Shown here in pieces: positions 44,536 through 54,538 of a stretch of DNA of 64,000 nucleotides. The notes under the pieces were generated by a model. That model saw only the letters and a list, made by a program, of their open reading frames with translations, was not told the origin of the DNA and searched no databases. Every line of letters begins with the position of its first letter. Within the stretch, counting starts at the first letter, position 1. Made by a program: the position numbers and the translations under genes. The stretch lies in assembly GCA_005116745.1 (NCBI GenBank), contig SWDS01000006.1:330935-394934 (forward strand). Reading direction: 5' to 3'. Source of the stretch: Nitrospira sp. (GTDB lineage Bacteria; Nitrospirota; Nitrospiria; Nitrospirales; Nitrospiraceae).

Positions 44536-45654
44536 ATGAGGTTCAATCTATTCGTGTCAGCTATGGTCATTTCGACCTGTCTATTGTCAGGATGCGCAAA
44601 CTGGAACTCTATTTTTCATACGTTCAGCATAGCCGACAAGAAGAGCGTCTCCATTGACGCGAAACAAAGGGTCATCATAACTGATGGGGAACGGGGTATT
44701 GTTTGTGCTGAACCTAGCCCAGATGCGCTGTCTGCACTGAGTGCTTCACTAAACGCGTCGGTCATCACACCAGAGCGACTTACCGCGCAACTTGCTGCAT
44801 CGAGCGCTGAATCTGCCACATCGATAGGTCTGCGCACGCAAACCATTCAGTTGCTTCGCGATGCCATGTACCGTGTTTGCGAAGGATATATGAGTCGTGC
44901 ACTATCAGGTCCGGACTTCTTGAAGATTCATCGACGGTATCAGAATCTGATGCTTGGCTTATTGGCGGTTGAGCAGCTTACTGGAACTGTTACGCCGCAT
45001 CCCGTTGTGCTGAACGGTACTTCCAATGGAGGCGGAGCGAGAGACCTCTTGCAGGCGCAGGAAGCTGTCAATGTAGGCTCGGCGGAATGGGAATCAAGTA
45101 AAAGTGACCTTGCAGTCAGTAAGAAGACCGCCGAAAACGAAACCAACTCTCTTTCGACTATTGCGAAGGAAGTCGCAGCTCTGGAGGCTCAAGTCAAAAC
45201 GGATCCTTCAAAACAGCCTGAGCTTGATAAGGCGAAGGCGAGCTTAACTTCTCAACAAGAAAAAGTGCGGCAAGTTGATGCGGACACGCAGAAGCTTGAA
45301 AAGAGAGAGAAGGATTTGAAGGACAATTTGAAGCACCTTGAGGGGCTGAGAGATGCGGCAAGATCTGTGAGCACGCACGCCTCCGCTGGAGGCACTGTGC
45401 AGGTGGTTAACAACTCGGCTCATCCAATGAACAAGGAGACAGCACAAATTGTTGCCGATGCAGTCACGAAGATAATTGATACCGTCATAAAGTCAGATTT
45501 TTCTCGTGAGACATGTCTGGATTATCTTGTCAGCGCTAAAGCCAGCACAGAGAATACAGCGGCGAAGTTTCAGGAAGAATCTGATGCCACTTCTTTTTGC
45601 AAGTCGTTCTTGAAAAACCAGGAGAAGAACCTGGAAAAGGGATCTGCTTTTTAG
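44536..45654 (+). CDS. Coiled-coil lipoprotein, unknown function
   Basis: About 372 residues. The ATG at 44536 follows AGGAGGGCGA; an open frame continues upstream into repeat copy 3 and is ignored. The lipobox is LLSGC (Cys19). After a globular N-terminal part comes a long coiled coil (about residues 175-280: SSKSDLAVSKKTAENETNSL...EKREKDLKDNLKHLEGL) and a Cys-containing C-terminal helix region. The base composition is lower in GC than the surrounding genes, consistent with transfer. No family recognised. Confidence 0.7.
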   Translation: MRFNLFVSAMVISTCLLSGCANWNSIFHTFSIADKKSVSIDAKQRVIITDGERGIVCAEPSPDALSALSASLNASVITPERLTAQLAASSAESATSIGLRTQTIQLLRDAMYRVCEGYMSRALSGPDFLKIHRRYQNLMLGLLAVEQLTGTVTPHPVVLNGTSNGGGARDLLQAQEAVNVGSAEWESSKSDLAVSKKTAENETNSLSTIAKEVAALEAQVKTDPSKQPELDKAKASLTSQQEKVRQVDADTQKLEKREKDLKDNLKHLEGLRDAARSVSTHASAGGTVQVVNNSAHPMNKETAQIVADAVTKIIDTVIKSDFSRETCLDYLVSAKASTENTAAKFQEESDATSFCKSFLKNQEKNLEKGSAF

Positions 45655-45863
45655 CGAAAGTCGATCTTGGGTGAACTTGCGAAGCAATCTCGGCACGAGA
45701 GCATGGGGTGCATTCGTTCCTGCCAAAAGGGTAGGTCTGAATCTTACGGCGGCGCGCGCTGCGTCATGCGGCGCGTATCATTGCTCGTGCGGGCATAGAA
45801 TAAGGACCGAACAAAGTATTGTAATTTTCGGAAAGCCTCCCCGTAGTATTTCCCTAGCACGTC

Positions 45864-46037
45864 TTAATCCGCAATGGCTTCGCCCAGCACCTTCGGCCAC
45901 TTCTGCTCGCCGTAAATCTTCTCTTGGTCGCGCCAGATGGCAATCTCAGAATGTGACTTGAGCTGTGCCTCCAGCTGCTCGATGAGCGGCAGATCCGTGC
46001 GGGAATAGCTCAGGAAGACAGTCGGCATCTGCGGCAT
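45864..46037 (-). pseudogene. TIR-domain remnant
   Basis: A 57-residue frame starting MPQMPTVFLSYSRTDLPLIEQLEAQ is the beginning of a TIR domain (beta-A strand VFLSYS, then a helix, then IAIWRDQEKIYGEQKWPKVLGEAIAD). It stops just before the parts that hold the NADase active site, so it cannot be a complete enzyme. Probably a leftover of a defence gene. The downstream DNA has no matching continuation. Confidence 0.6.
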
Positions 46038-46181
46038 CCTACGTAGGAAACTGAGGCTGCCATACCGCAAAGTAGACGACCGCTCACGGCAGCGGGTTGC
46101 GGTGGATAGCCTCTTGTTGGATGGGTTGGGGTTTTCCTGCGCACTCCCTCTCACTCTAATAGTTGTCATTGTCCTCTCAGC

Positions 46182-46210
46182 TTGACACTCTTTAGGTGAA
46201 GCTCTACGCT
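46182..46210 (+). promoter_or_regulatory. Candidate promoter of the MNT-HEPN operon
   Basis: TTGACA (46182-46187) is followed after 17 bases by TACGCT. The ribosome site GGAGGAG and the GTG start of the MNT gene follow at the expected distance. Confidence 0.4.
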
Positions 46211-46230
46211 CAACGTCGGAGGAGACCGCT

Positions 46231-46557
46231 GTGGAGCCTATCGCTGAACAACCAATCATCAAAGAATTCAAGCGACGAGTTGAAGCGCGGTTCCCTGGGG
46301 AACTGGTCCGTTTGGTTCTCTTTGGATCAAAAGCCAGGGGTGAGGCGACACCTGAATCGGACGTGGATCTTCTCGCGGTGATTCAGTCGGATAACTGGCG
46401 GCTCGGCGACGAAATTCGCAGCGTGGGCTATGCACTCGAATTGGAACATGGAGTCGTCTTGTCGATTCAAGTGATCAGCCGGAACCATTATGAACGGCTT
46501 CGCACCAGCGGGACACAGTTTTTCCATGTTTTGGAGCAAGAGGGCGTCGTGGTATGA
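46231..46557 (+). CDS. mntA: MNT-type minimal nucleotidyltransferase antitoxin
   Basis: The 108-residue protein has the minimal nucleotidyltransferase motif: VLFGSKARGEATPESDVDLLAV, with GS and two acidic metal ligands (D-x-D). Related MntA proteins modify and silence their HEPN partner. The GTG start follows GGAGGAG. It overlaps the HEPN gene by four bases. Confidence 0.85.
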   Translation: MEPIAEQPIIKEFKRRVEARFPGELVRLVLFGSKARGEATPESDVDLLAVIQSDNWRLGDEIRSVGYALELEHGVVLSIQVISRNHYERLRTSGTQFFHVLEQEGVVV

Positions 46558-46961
46558 CGGCGTCGCCTCCGCGCGAAGAAATCCAGAAAGAATTTCTACG
46601 GGGAGAACAGGCGCTTCGGGCTGCTCAACTGCTTCTCCAGCAACTCCTGCTTCAAGATGCTCTTTCCCGATCCTACTACGCCATTCTCCACGCTGCTCGT
46701 GCCGCATTGCTGGCTGAGGGCGTCACGGTGACCTCCCATCGTGGTGTCCGCCGGTTGTTTGGCCAACATTTGATCAAAGCAGGCAAGTTGCCGGCATCTC
46801 TGGCTGAAGTTTTGGCCGATGAACAAGACGACCGAATCCTCGCCGATTATGATGTGCTCTTCGAGCCCGAGCTCGATCGGGTCCAGAAACGCGTCGCTGA
46901 CGCGGAAGAGTTTCTCGCCGCTGTCAAAACATTTCTGGCACAAGCGAACATGTTGCGTTGA
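46554..46961 (+). CDS. hepT: HEPN-domain toxin (HepT-like)
   Basis: The 135-residue all-helical protein has a HEPN domain: LLLQDALSRSYYAILHAARAALL, containing the R-x6-H variant of the RNase motif (Arg to His in RSYYAILH). HEPN toxins are RNases controlled by the nucleotidyltransferase encoded upstream. The pairing with MNT is the typical layout, though the order of motifs differs from the R-x4-H-x-Y HepT subfamily, so the exact subclass is open. Confidence 0.82.
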   Translation: MTASPPREEIQKEFLRGEQALRAAQLLLQQLLLQDALSRSYYAILHAARAALLAEGVTVTSHRGVRRLFGQHLIKAGKLPASLAEVLADEQDDRILADYDVLFEPELDRVQKRVADAEEFLAAVKTFLAQANMLR

Positions 46962-47151
46962 GTCACCCCCAGACTGCAGAGACTGACGACGAAGCGGGCT
47001 TACCGCCCCGGCATCCTTCCTTCTTGTTCAGCAGTGGCTTGTCTCGCCCAGAATTCTCCGCGCTGACCGATCTCTCAGTGGAAATGTCCGGCAGATCCGA
47101 GGTAATGTGTCACCCTATTTATTTCATTGAGTGTCAGCACACAATCAGCCT

Positions 47152-47958
47152 ATGTCCTCATCACGACAACATAACAGCGGGCCGGATTCAGAGGGTCCTG
47201 ATGTTCCTGAACCCTCCCATGCTGAGCGGGCGAGGACGCTGGTGTATTTACAACACACAGGCAGTCTTTCGACACTCTCGCGCAAGCAGCCGGGTTGGCC
47301 CTTCGGGTCGGTGATGCCTTACGGATTGGATGCTCAGGGGCAACCGGTCTTTCTGATCAGCACGATGGCGATGCATACGCAGAACCTCCTGGGCGATCCA
47401 CGCGCCAGCTTATTGGTGACTTCGCCGGAAAGTAGGACGGATCCCCTTGGGGCGGCCAGGGTCACGTTGATGGGCTCTGTGACCAAGGTGCCGAAGGAGG
47501 AGAACGCCGAGGTTCGCGCCTGCTATCTGGACCGCCATGCCAACGCCTCCTACTGGGTGGACTACCAAGATTTTGGTTTCTTCCGCATGGCCCTCGCGGA
47601 GATCTACTTTGTCGGAGGGTTTGGATCGATGGGCTGGGTGATGCCGGCTGATTATATCGCGGCAGCCGTAGACCCGCTTGCTGATGCATCCTCGAATCTG
47701 ATCCGCGAGCTCAATACCGAGCAAGCGGAGACGTTGTTGGCGCTGGCCCGTGCATTAGGCGATGTGGAGGCGCAGCAGGCGACGGTGACCGCATTGGATC
47801 GGCTCGGGTTTCATCTTCGGTTGACCACTCCTGGCCGGATGCAGGGCGGGCGTGTGGCATTTGCCCGTCCAGTGCGCACCGAAGCAGAAGTCAGAGCCAG
47901 CTTGGCCGGCCTGGCCGCTCAGGTGAACGCCGGACTCCCAGTCCTGCATTCGCTCTAG
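47152..47958 (+). CDS. FMN-binding PPOX-fold protein with DUF2470 domain (HugZ-like)
   Basis: About 268 residues. The PPOX split-barrel spans roughly residues 25-150 (ARTLVYLQHTGSLSTLS, FGSVMPYGLDAQGQPVFLIS, HTQNLLGDPRASLLV) and a DUF2470-like C-terminal domain follows. Members bind FMN or heme and may reduce or degrade tetrapyrrole substrates. A GTG at 47131 is an alternative start; neither has a good ribosome site. The TAG stop is within the left arm of the 205-bp inverted repeat. Confidence 0.8.
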   Translation: MSSSRQHNSGPDSEGPDVPEPSHAERARTLVYLQHTGSLSTLSRKQPGWPFGSVMPYGLDAQGQPVFLISTMAMHTQNLLGDPRASLLVTSPESRTDPLGAARVTLMGSVTKVPKEENAEVRACYLDRHANASYWVDYQDFGFFRMALAEIYFVGGFGSMGWVMPADYIAAAVDPLADASSNLIRELNTEQAETLLALARALGDVEAQQATVTALDRLGFHLRLTTPGRMQGGRVAFARPVRTEAEVRASLAGLAAQVNAGLPVLHSL

Positions 47959-48159
47959 CAGGATGCTGAAAAAGTCCCCCAGCGGCGTCTCGCATCGCTC
48001 AGAGGCTCAACGTATCGAAGCGTACGCCTCGCCTCTTCGCTCGCTGTGGCCTTGCTGGATGGCCTTTTTGAGCATCCTGTGATTATTATGCATCCGTGCC
48101 ATTATGTAAGACTTCACCGGCATGTTATGTATACACCGACTTTTTCCGCAGCCTGCTAG
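47955..48159. repeat. 205-bp element bounded by 22-bp imperfect inverted repeats
   Basis: The left end CTAGCAGGATGCTGAAAAAG (47955 on) is matched, with three changes, by the reverse complement of 48138-48159. An inner pair, AGGATGCTGAAAAAG and CTTTTTGAGCATCCT (48063-48077), forms a second inverted repeat. I recall similar dispersed elements in Nitrospira genomes, but this is from memory. It looks like a MITE- or REP-type element and may also act as a terminator. Confidence 0.6.
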
Positions 48160-48234
48160 TCGGCGCGTGCACTCATTGCTGGAGCAGCGTGCAATTCAGT
48201 TCAGTCGTAGATCACTAGCTAGATAGGGGAACGA

Positions 48235-49914
48235 ATGGCAACGAACGATAAGCAGGTTATTTTTTCACTCGTCAATGTCGGGAAGGTCTATCCGCCGAAG
48301 CGGCAGGTGCTGCGGGAGATCTACCTTGGCTTCTACTACGGCGCGAAGATCGGGGTTCTGGGTCTGAATGGTTCAGGCAAGAGCTCGCTGCTCAAGATCA
48401 TCGCAGGGGCCGATCCGAACTATACCGGTGAAATTACGCGGTCGAAAGGCTACAGCGTCGGCCTGCTGGAGCAGGAACCCCAGCTGGACCCGAACAAGAC
48501 GGTCAAGGAAGTGGTCGAAGAGGGCAAAGCCGAACTGGTCGCCCTGATGCACGAATATGAGGCCGTCAGCAATAAGATCGGTGAAGTTGGCCCCGATGAG
48601 ATGGAAAAGCTGATCGACAAGCAAGCCCAGTTGCAAGAGAAAATTGAAGCGGCGAATGGCTGGGAATTGGAAAATCAACTCGACCTTGCCATGGATGCGT
48701 TGCGTTGCCCGCCTGCCGATCAGAAGGTGGGGCTCCTGTCCGGTGGTGAAAAACGTCGGGTGGCACTCTGTCGTCTGATGATCCAAGAGCCGGATATTCT
48801 GTTGCTTGATGAGCCGACGAACCACCTCGATGCCGAATCGGTGCAGTGGCTTGAGCTACATCTGCAACAGTACAAGGGGACGGTCATCGCCGTGACGCAC
48901 GACCGGTACTTTTTGGACAATGTGGCTGGATGGATTTTAGAGTTAGACAGAGGCCATGGGATTCCGTTCCAAGGCAATTACAGCTCGTGGTTGGAACAGA
49001 AGAAGGATCGACTAGAAAAAGAGGAAAAGGCGGAGTCGAAGCGGAAGAAGACGCTCGAACACGAGTTGGAATGGATCCGGATGTCGCCGAAGGCGCGGCA
49101 ATCGAAGGGTAAGGCACGGTTGAACCGCTATGAGGAGCTGGTGAATCAGAGGCAGGACCAGGTGGCCGCTGATCTGGAAATCTATATTCCACCAGGACCT
49201 CGGCTCGGCGATGTCGTCATTGAAGCTAGCGAGATCAGCAAAGCCTTCGGCGACAACGTGCTCTATGAAAACGTGAATTTCAACCTGCCGAAAGGTGGTA
49301 TCGTCGGCGTGGTCGGGCCGAACGGCGCGGGTAAGACGACGATGTTCAAGATGATCATCGGCAAGGAAAAGCCGGATGCCGGATCGATCAAGATCGGCGA
49401 GACGGTCAAGCTCGGCTATGTGGATCAAGATCGGAGCTTGGACGGCAACAAGACCGTGTACGAGATTATTTCGGATGGTCAGGACACGATCAAGCTCGGG
49501 AAGGCGGAGGTCAATGCCCGCGGCTACTGCGCCCGCTTCAACTTCGCCGGGACGGATCAGCAGAAAAAAGTGAAGGAGCTCTCAGGCGGCGAACGTAATC
49601 GGGTGCATCTTGCGCGCATGCTGAAAGAGGGCGCGAACCTCATCATCCTCGACGAACCGACGAACGATCTCGACGTGAATACCTTGCGGGCGCTGGAAGA
49701 AGGCTTGGAAAATTTCGCCGGCTGCGCGGTGATCAGTAGCCACGACCGCTGGTTCCTTGACCGCCTCGCCACCCACATCCTGGCGTTTGAAGGCGACAGT
49801 AAGGTGGTCTGGTTCGAAGGCAATTACAGCGATTACGAAGCGGATCGGAAGAGGCGCTTGGGCAAAGATGCCGATCAACCGCATCGGATTCGATACCGTA
49901 AACTGACCCGCTAG
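48235..49914 (+). CDS. ettA: ABC-F protein EttA, energy-dependent translational throttle
   Basis: The 559-residue protein has two ABC domains and no membrane segment. Walker A sites are GLNGSGKSS and GPNGAGKTT, the signatures LSGGEKRR and LSGGERNR, and Walker [12 protein letters not shown] and [11 protein letters not shown]. Between them lies the arm and basic linker ([36 protein letters not shown]), typical of EttA, which contacts the ribosomal E site and L1. Length is near the E. coli protein. Isolated gene. Confidence 0.95.
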   Translation: MATNDKQVIFSLVNVGKVYPPKRQVLREIYLGFYYGAKIGVLGLNGSGKSSLLKIIAGADPNYTGEITRSKGYSVGLLEQEPQLDPNKTVKEVVEEGKAELVALMHEYEAVSNKIGEVGPDEMEKLIDKQAQLQEKIEAANGWELENQLDLAMDALRCPPADQKVGLLSGGEKRRVALCRLMIQEPDILLLDEPTNHLDAESVQWLELHLQQYKGTVIAVTHDRYFLDNVAGWILELDRGHGIPFQGNYSSWLEQKKDRLEKEEKAESKRKKTLEHELEWIRMSPKARQSKGKARLNRYEELVNQRQDQVAADLEIYIPPGPRLGDVVIEASEISKAFGDNVLYENVNFNLPKGGIVGVVGPNGAGKTTMFKMIIGKEKPDAGSIKIGETVKLGYVDQDRSLDGNKTVYEIISDGQDTIKLGKAEVNARGYCARFNFAGTDQQKKVKELSGGERNRVHLARMLKEGANLIILDEPTNDLDVNTLRALEEGLENFAGCAVISSHDRWFLDRLATHILAFEGDSKVVWFEGNYSDYEADRKRRLGKDADQPHRIRYRKLTR

Positions 49915-50325
49915 GAAGTCCTACCTGATATACGACCGATCGCTCGTGTGAGCGAAGGTGACCATATGGCATGGAGGCGTTGGCCAAGACTGCTGCACGG
50001 TGGGTGTTTTGTGGGAGGGCTGCTGAACTCTCCGCGCTACATTTCCTCAAGATCTGTCGGTAGCCTACCGATATAACGACGGAGCAGAGAAGAGCACCAT
50101 CGAGTCTGAAAGACAGGCGATGGTAGGTTTGGCCGATTCTGTGCCGCTCAGGTCTCTGCCGGTCGGTGTGAGCCACAAGGGTTCAGCATCGCCAGGCAGA
50201 GGATCCAGGGAGCGGCGCATGAACCCAGACTCATTCCGGAATCGACACGGCTCCTGCCTGTTTCAACACTCCTCGGAAGACCGCCAACAATATCGTGAGC
50301 GTTTCCTACCACCTCCGGTGTCCTC
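49915..50325. other. Intergenic region, nothing recognised
   Basis: About 410 bases between ettA and the hybrid kinase gene. Short open frames lack protein features. No terminator is clear after ettA. Confidence 0.35.
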
Positions 50326-53300
50326 ATGACCCACTGGGACTCAGGAAACGCGACTGCACGGACGGTCCATCTCAACAACCAGTACTGGACGGTCGCGCTC
50401 GAAGGCAGTGGTATTGGTGTGTGGGAATGGGATGTCACCGCGAACAGTGTGGTGCGTTCAAGCGAGTGGAATGCTCTGTTCGGCTACGCAGAGGGTGCCG
50501 TCGGAAACAGCTTCGACGAATGGTGCGCACTTATCCATCCGGATGATCGGTTGGAGGCTCGGGCTGCTCTTCAGCAATTGGTCCAGGGGGGGAATCCCCG
50601 GTGTGCTGCTGATTATCGGATGCGGTGCAAGGATGGGTCCTACAAATGGATTGATGCACGAGGAAAGATTGTTCCACGAACTCAGGATGGTGTACCCCTC
50701 CGTGTCTTTGGCACCCATAGGGATATTACAAAGCAGAAGCAACTTGAGCAGAGGCTGACTCTCCAGCACGAGGTCGCCAACGTGTTGGCGTGCGCTTCCG
50801 GACTGGACAATACGATGGCGGCGATTCTGCAACCGGTGTGTGAAGCCTTGGGGTGGAATGAAGGGTTACTGTGGGTGGTGGATGAGTCGGCCCAGAGACT
50901 TCGATGCCGCTCCATGTGGACTGTATCGGGCACCGCATCGGAACGCTACGGCACGGCGAGCCGAGAGCTGACCTTTCTGTGTGGTGTTGGGCTACCCGGT
51001 CGGGTGTGGGCGAGTACCAAACCGGAATGGATTGCAGATGTGACTCAGGATCAAAATTTCCCTCGAGCGGCGTTGGCTGAGCAGGCAGGTTTCCATGCGG
51101 CGGCAGCCTTTCCCGTCAGACTGGCTGATCGTGTCTATGCGGTGCTGGAATTTTTCCATCACGAGATCCTGCCCGAAGATCGCTCGCTCCTGACGACATT
51201 CCAGGCTGTCGCCGACCAGCTGAGCCAGTTCTGCGCTCGTGAGCACGCACAGGCCGAAATTGCCGCGACTACGGCGGAGCTGAGAAGCGTCTCCCTTGCC
51301 ATCGACGCAGTACAGGGGATCGCCGAGTTCGCGCACGACGGAACGCTCCTGATGGCCAACGACAACTTCTTACACGTGATGGGTTATGGGCTTGATGAAG
51401 TCTTGTGGCAGCATCACCGGATGTTCTGTGACTCAGTCTATGCGAGTAGCCAGGCATATAGCGCTTTCTGGCAGAAGTTGAACCGGGGAGAGTTTGATGC
51501 TGGGGTGTATCGGCGCATCGGCAAGGGGGGAAGAGAAGTCTGGATCCAGGCCTCTTACAGCCCGATCGTTGATACAAGCGGCAAGGTCTCGAAGGTCATG
51601 AAGTTTGCGATCGATATCACCGCCCAGAAGTTGGCAGAGGTCAAGCTGACACAGGCTGCCCAGGATTTGGAACAAAAGAACAAGGATCTCGAAGAGGCCA
51701 GAGATCAAGCGTTGGAGGCTGTGAAGACCAAGGCAGAGTTTCTCGCAACGATGAGCCATGAGATTCGAACCCCGATGAACGGGGTCATCGGCATGACAGG
51801 GCTTCTGCTCGACACGACGTTAACCCCGGAGCAGCGCGAATATGCGGAGACTGTTCGGCTCTCCGGCGAACACCTGTTGGATATCATTAACGAAATCCTT
51901 GATTTCTCGAAAATCGAAGCTGGGAAGCTGGACCTGGAGCACGTCAACTTCGACCTTCACACGACGGTGGAGGAGACCCTTGGTCTCCTTGGCGAGCAGG
52001 CCAATGCCAAGAGTCTGGAACTCACTTCTCTTGTGCAAGCCGGTCTGCCCACACTGTTGCGAGGTGACCCTGGTCGTCTGCGCCAAATTCTGGTGAATGT
52101 GGTCGGCAATGCCATTAAATTTACTGAACGGGGCGAAATCATTGTGACGATCAGTACTTCGGGAGAGCAAGAGCGCCCTACATCGACAATCGTGACTCCA
52201 CCGCGTCAGTGGTTCCGAATTGAAGTGTCAGACACCGGAATCGGTATCGCGCCAGACCAACAGGCCAAACTCTTTCAATCCTTCATGCAAGCAGACGGGT
52301 CCACCACAAGGAAATACGGCGGCACCGGCCTCGGACTGGCCATCTGCAAAAAGCTGGTGGAATTGCTTGGCGGGCGAATCGGTGTAGACAGCACGGTTGG
52401 TGTCGGCAGTGTTTTTTGGATGACTGCGCCTTTCCAGCTTCAACCAGAAGGTGCCCAGCAGATTCCTCCGCCTCAAGTGGCGCTTAAAGGCCGGAACATT
52501 CTGATCGTGGACGATCATGCCACGAATCGGAGGGTTCTTGAGCGCTATCTCACCGGAGCAGAGGTCACGTGCCAAAGTGTCGAGAATGGGGCGCTGGCCT
52601 TGCACTGTCTGCGTCAGGCGGTTGCTCGTCGTACGCCGTTTGATTTAGCCATTGTGGATTTGCACATGCCTGGCATGAATGGGCTGGAATTAGCCCGGCA
52701 GATCAAGTCAGATCAGGCGATCAGGGCCACGCGGCTGGTGCTTCTGACATCGGGTGGTCAACGTGGAGATGCCCAAGCAGCGCAGGAGGCTGGTCTCGAC
52801 GCGTACCTGACGAGACCGATTCGCCGGTCGCTGCTGTTCGAGTGTCTCGGCACCGCCCTGGGACACATGCCTCGTATTGGGAGGTCAGCCGATTGCGCAG
52901 CGGCTTCGATTATTACGCAGCACACGGTATTGGAATCCATGATGAAGGCTCGTCCGCTTATTTTGGTGGTAGAGGACAACCCGGTCAATCAAAAGGTCGC
53001 AGTCAAGATGATTGAAAAACTTGGCTATCGGGTCAATGTTGCCGCCAACGGGAGAGAAGCCGTCGAGTCGCTCGCACGGATTTCGTACGACTTGGTGTTT
53101 ATGGACTGCCAGATGCCTGAAATGGATGGGTTTGAAGCGACACGAGTGATCAGAAACCAGGAGGCGAGCATCCAGCAGACCGGTGGTAAGCTGACACACC
53201 TGCCGATCATTGCGATGACCGCCAATGCCATGAAGGAGGATCGCGATCGATGTCTGGCCGTCGGGATGGATGACTTTCTCAGCAAGCCGGTGGCGAGCAA

Positions 53301-53376
53301 ATCCCTCGCCGCGATCCTGAGTCACTGGTTGCCCCTCGAACAAGTTCCGGCCAAGGCAGACGCAAAAGCTGCGTAA
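50326..53376 (+). CDS. Hybrid sensor histidine kinase with two receivers
   Basis: A 1016-residue soluble kinase. Domain order: PAS-PAC (about 15-135), GAF (about 150-305), PAS-PAC (about 320-430), a coiled linker, HisKA with phospho-acceptor His478 in FLATMSHEIRTPMNG, HATPase_c (DTGIGIAPDQ, GGTGLGLAI), then two receiver domains with phospho-acceptor Asp778 (AIVDLHMP) and Asp927 (VFMDCQMP). The first receiver keeps its conserved acid pair (VDDH), the second has VVEDN. No Hpt domain is present, so a separate phosphotransfer partner is expected elsewhere. No DNA-binding output. Confidence 0.92.
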   Translation: MTHWDSGNATARTVHLNNQYWTVALEGSGIGVWEWDVTANSVVRSSEWNALFGYAEGAVGNSFDEWCALIHPDDRLEARAALQQLVQGGNPRCAADYRMRCKDGSYKWIDARGKIVPRTQDGVPLRVFGTHRDITKQKQLEQRLTLQHEVANVLACASGLDNTMAAILQPVCEALGWNEGLLWVVDESAQRLRCRSMWTVSGTASERYGTASRELTFLCGVGLPGRVWASTKPEWIADVTQDQNFPRAALAEQAGFHAAAAFPVRLADRVYAVLEFFHHEILPEDRSLLTTFQAVADQLSQFCAREHAQAEIAATTAELRSVSLAIDAVQGIAEFAHDGTLLMANDNFLHVMGYGLDEVLWQHHRMFCDSVYASSQAYSAFWQKLNRGEFDAGVYRRIGKGGREVWIQASYSPIVDTSGKVSKVMKFAIDITAQKLAEVKLTQAAQDLEQKNKDLEEARDQALEAVKTKAEFLATMSHEIRTPMNGVIGMTGLLLDTTLTPEQREYAETVRLSGEHLLDIINEILDFSKIEAGKLDLEHVNFDLHTTVEETLGLLGEQANAKSLELTSLVQAGLPTLLRGDPGRLRQILVNVVGNAIKFTERGEIIVTISTSGEQERPTSTIVTPPRQWFRIEVSDTGIGIAPDQQAKLFQSFMQADGSTTRKYGGTGLGLAICKKLVELLGGRIGVDSTVGVGSVFWMTAPFQLQPEGAQQIPPPQVALKGRNILIVDDHATNRRVLERYLTGAEVTCQSVENGALALHCLRQAVARRTPFDLAIVDLHMPGMNGLELARQIKSDQAIRATRLVLLTSGGQRGDAQAAQEAGLDAYLTRPIRRSLLFECLGTALGHMPRIGRSADCAAASIITQHTVLESMMKARPLILVVEDNPVNQKVAVKMIEKLGYRVNVAANGREAVESLARISYDLVFMDCQMPEMDGFEATRVIRNQEASIQQTGGKLTHLPIIAMTANAMKEDRDRCLAVGMDDFLSKPVASKSLAAILSHWLPLEQVPAKADAKAA

Positions 53377-53647
53377 CCAGCTGTGTCTCTTCTTCCCTTC
53401 TCGACCGATATACCGCTCTCCATATGAATCGACGACAGTTGGGAGGGGATGGCTCCTCGACAGAGGCGAGCCCTCGTGTATCGCATCTTCCAAACTAACA
53501 ACCTGAAGTCGTACAATCTGCGGTCTCGCATTTAGAGCGATGTGCATCGATGGTGCATCGTTATAGATGGGCACCATACACAGCGGGCAGCGCTCTGGAT
53601 GGCTTGTCGGATGTGTTTATTACGCGCGCTTTCCCCATTGACGCACT

Positions 53648-54529
53648 ATGAAGCCACGTGTCATCGTCACCGGAACGGCAGGATTGATAGGACAGTACTT
53701 CGTGAAGTCCGCTACTCGATGGGCGCCTGGGTGGGAGGTCTGTGGCCTCAGCCGCGCCGACCTTGACCTCACGGATCACGCCGCTACCGAACAGGTGTGG
53801 CAGCGTCTCAAGCCCAACGCAGTCATCCACTGCGCGGCTGTAAGTCGAACGACAGAGTGCGAGCGAAATCCTCATGTAGCCCGTCGTATGAATGTAGACA
53901 CCACGGCGTATCTGGCTCGACTCTCTCGGGACATTCCCTTTATCTTCTTGTCGAGCGGCGAAGTATTCGACGGGAAGGCGGGTTGGTACCAAGAGACCGA
54001 TGAGCCCCATCCGATCAATATCTACGGCAAGACCAAGCTTGAAGCGGAACAGCGCGTGTTGGAGAATCCCCGACACACGGCGGTTCGGATTGTCCTCACG
54101 GCGGGTGCCTCACAGTATGGCGATCGAAGTTTCGTGGAAGATATGTGTCGGTCTGTGAAGAATGGCAAGCAGGTGACGCTCTATGGCGATGAATTCCGCT
54201 GCCCGTTGCCGGCTGGGGTGATTACCCGCTCGGTATGGGAGTTACTCGATCAAGACGCTCTCGGTCTCTACCACCTGGGTGGGCGAGAACGGCTGTCACG
54301 CTGGGGGATCGGAGAGGCGCTGCTACCGTTGTATCCAGAGCTGCAAGGCCATTTGGGTGAAGGATCCGCTGGGGATCATGCTGGTGCCCCCAGGCCTGCA
54401 GATCTTTCATTGAACTGTGAGAAAATCCAGGCGCTCTTGTCGTTTCCTATCCCAGGGTTTTGCCGTTGGTTGAAGGATCGGAAGCGCCAAGGTATCGACG
54501 TATGGGACTATGAACCGAGTGTGTTGTAA
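53648..54529 (+). CDS. RmlD-like NAD(P)-dependent sugar-nucleotide reductase/epimerase
   Basis: The 293-residue extended SDR protein has the N-terminal GTAGLIG nucleotide-binding loop, the VIHCAAVSRTTECE segment, the catalytic Ser region FLSSGEVFDG and Y-x3-K in YGKTKLEAE. The overall pattern resembles dTDP-4-dehydrorhamnose reductase and its relatives. No other rml gene is nearby, so the sugar substrate is uncertain. The gene precedes the DUF1295 gene by nine bases. Confidence 0.78.
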   Translation: MKPRVIVTGTAGLIGQYFVKSATRWAPGWEVCGLSRADLDLTDHAATEQVWQRLKPNAVIHCAAVSRTTECERNPHVARRMNVDTTAYLARLSRDIPFIFLSSGEVFDGKAGWYQETDEPHPINIYGKTKLEAEQRVLENPRHTAVRIVLTAGASQYGDRSFVEDMCRSVKNGKQVTLYGDEFRCPLPAGVITRSVWELLDQDALGLYHLGGRERLSRWGIGEALLPLYPELQGHLGEGSAGDHAGAPRPADLSLNCEKIQALLSFPIPGFCRWLKDRKRQGIDVWDYEPSVL

Positions 54530-54538
54530 AGGGAAGGG

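Noticed and set aside
52885-53577. 230-codon minus-strand frame at the end of the hybrid kinase
   Set aside because: Antisense to the second receiver domain, no recognisable motif.
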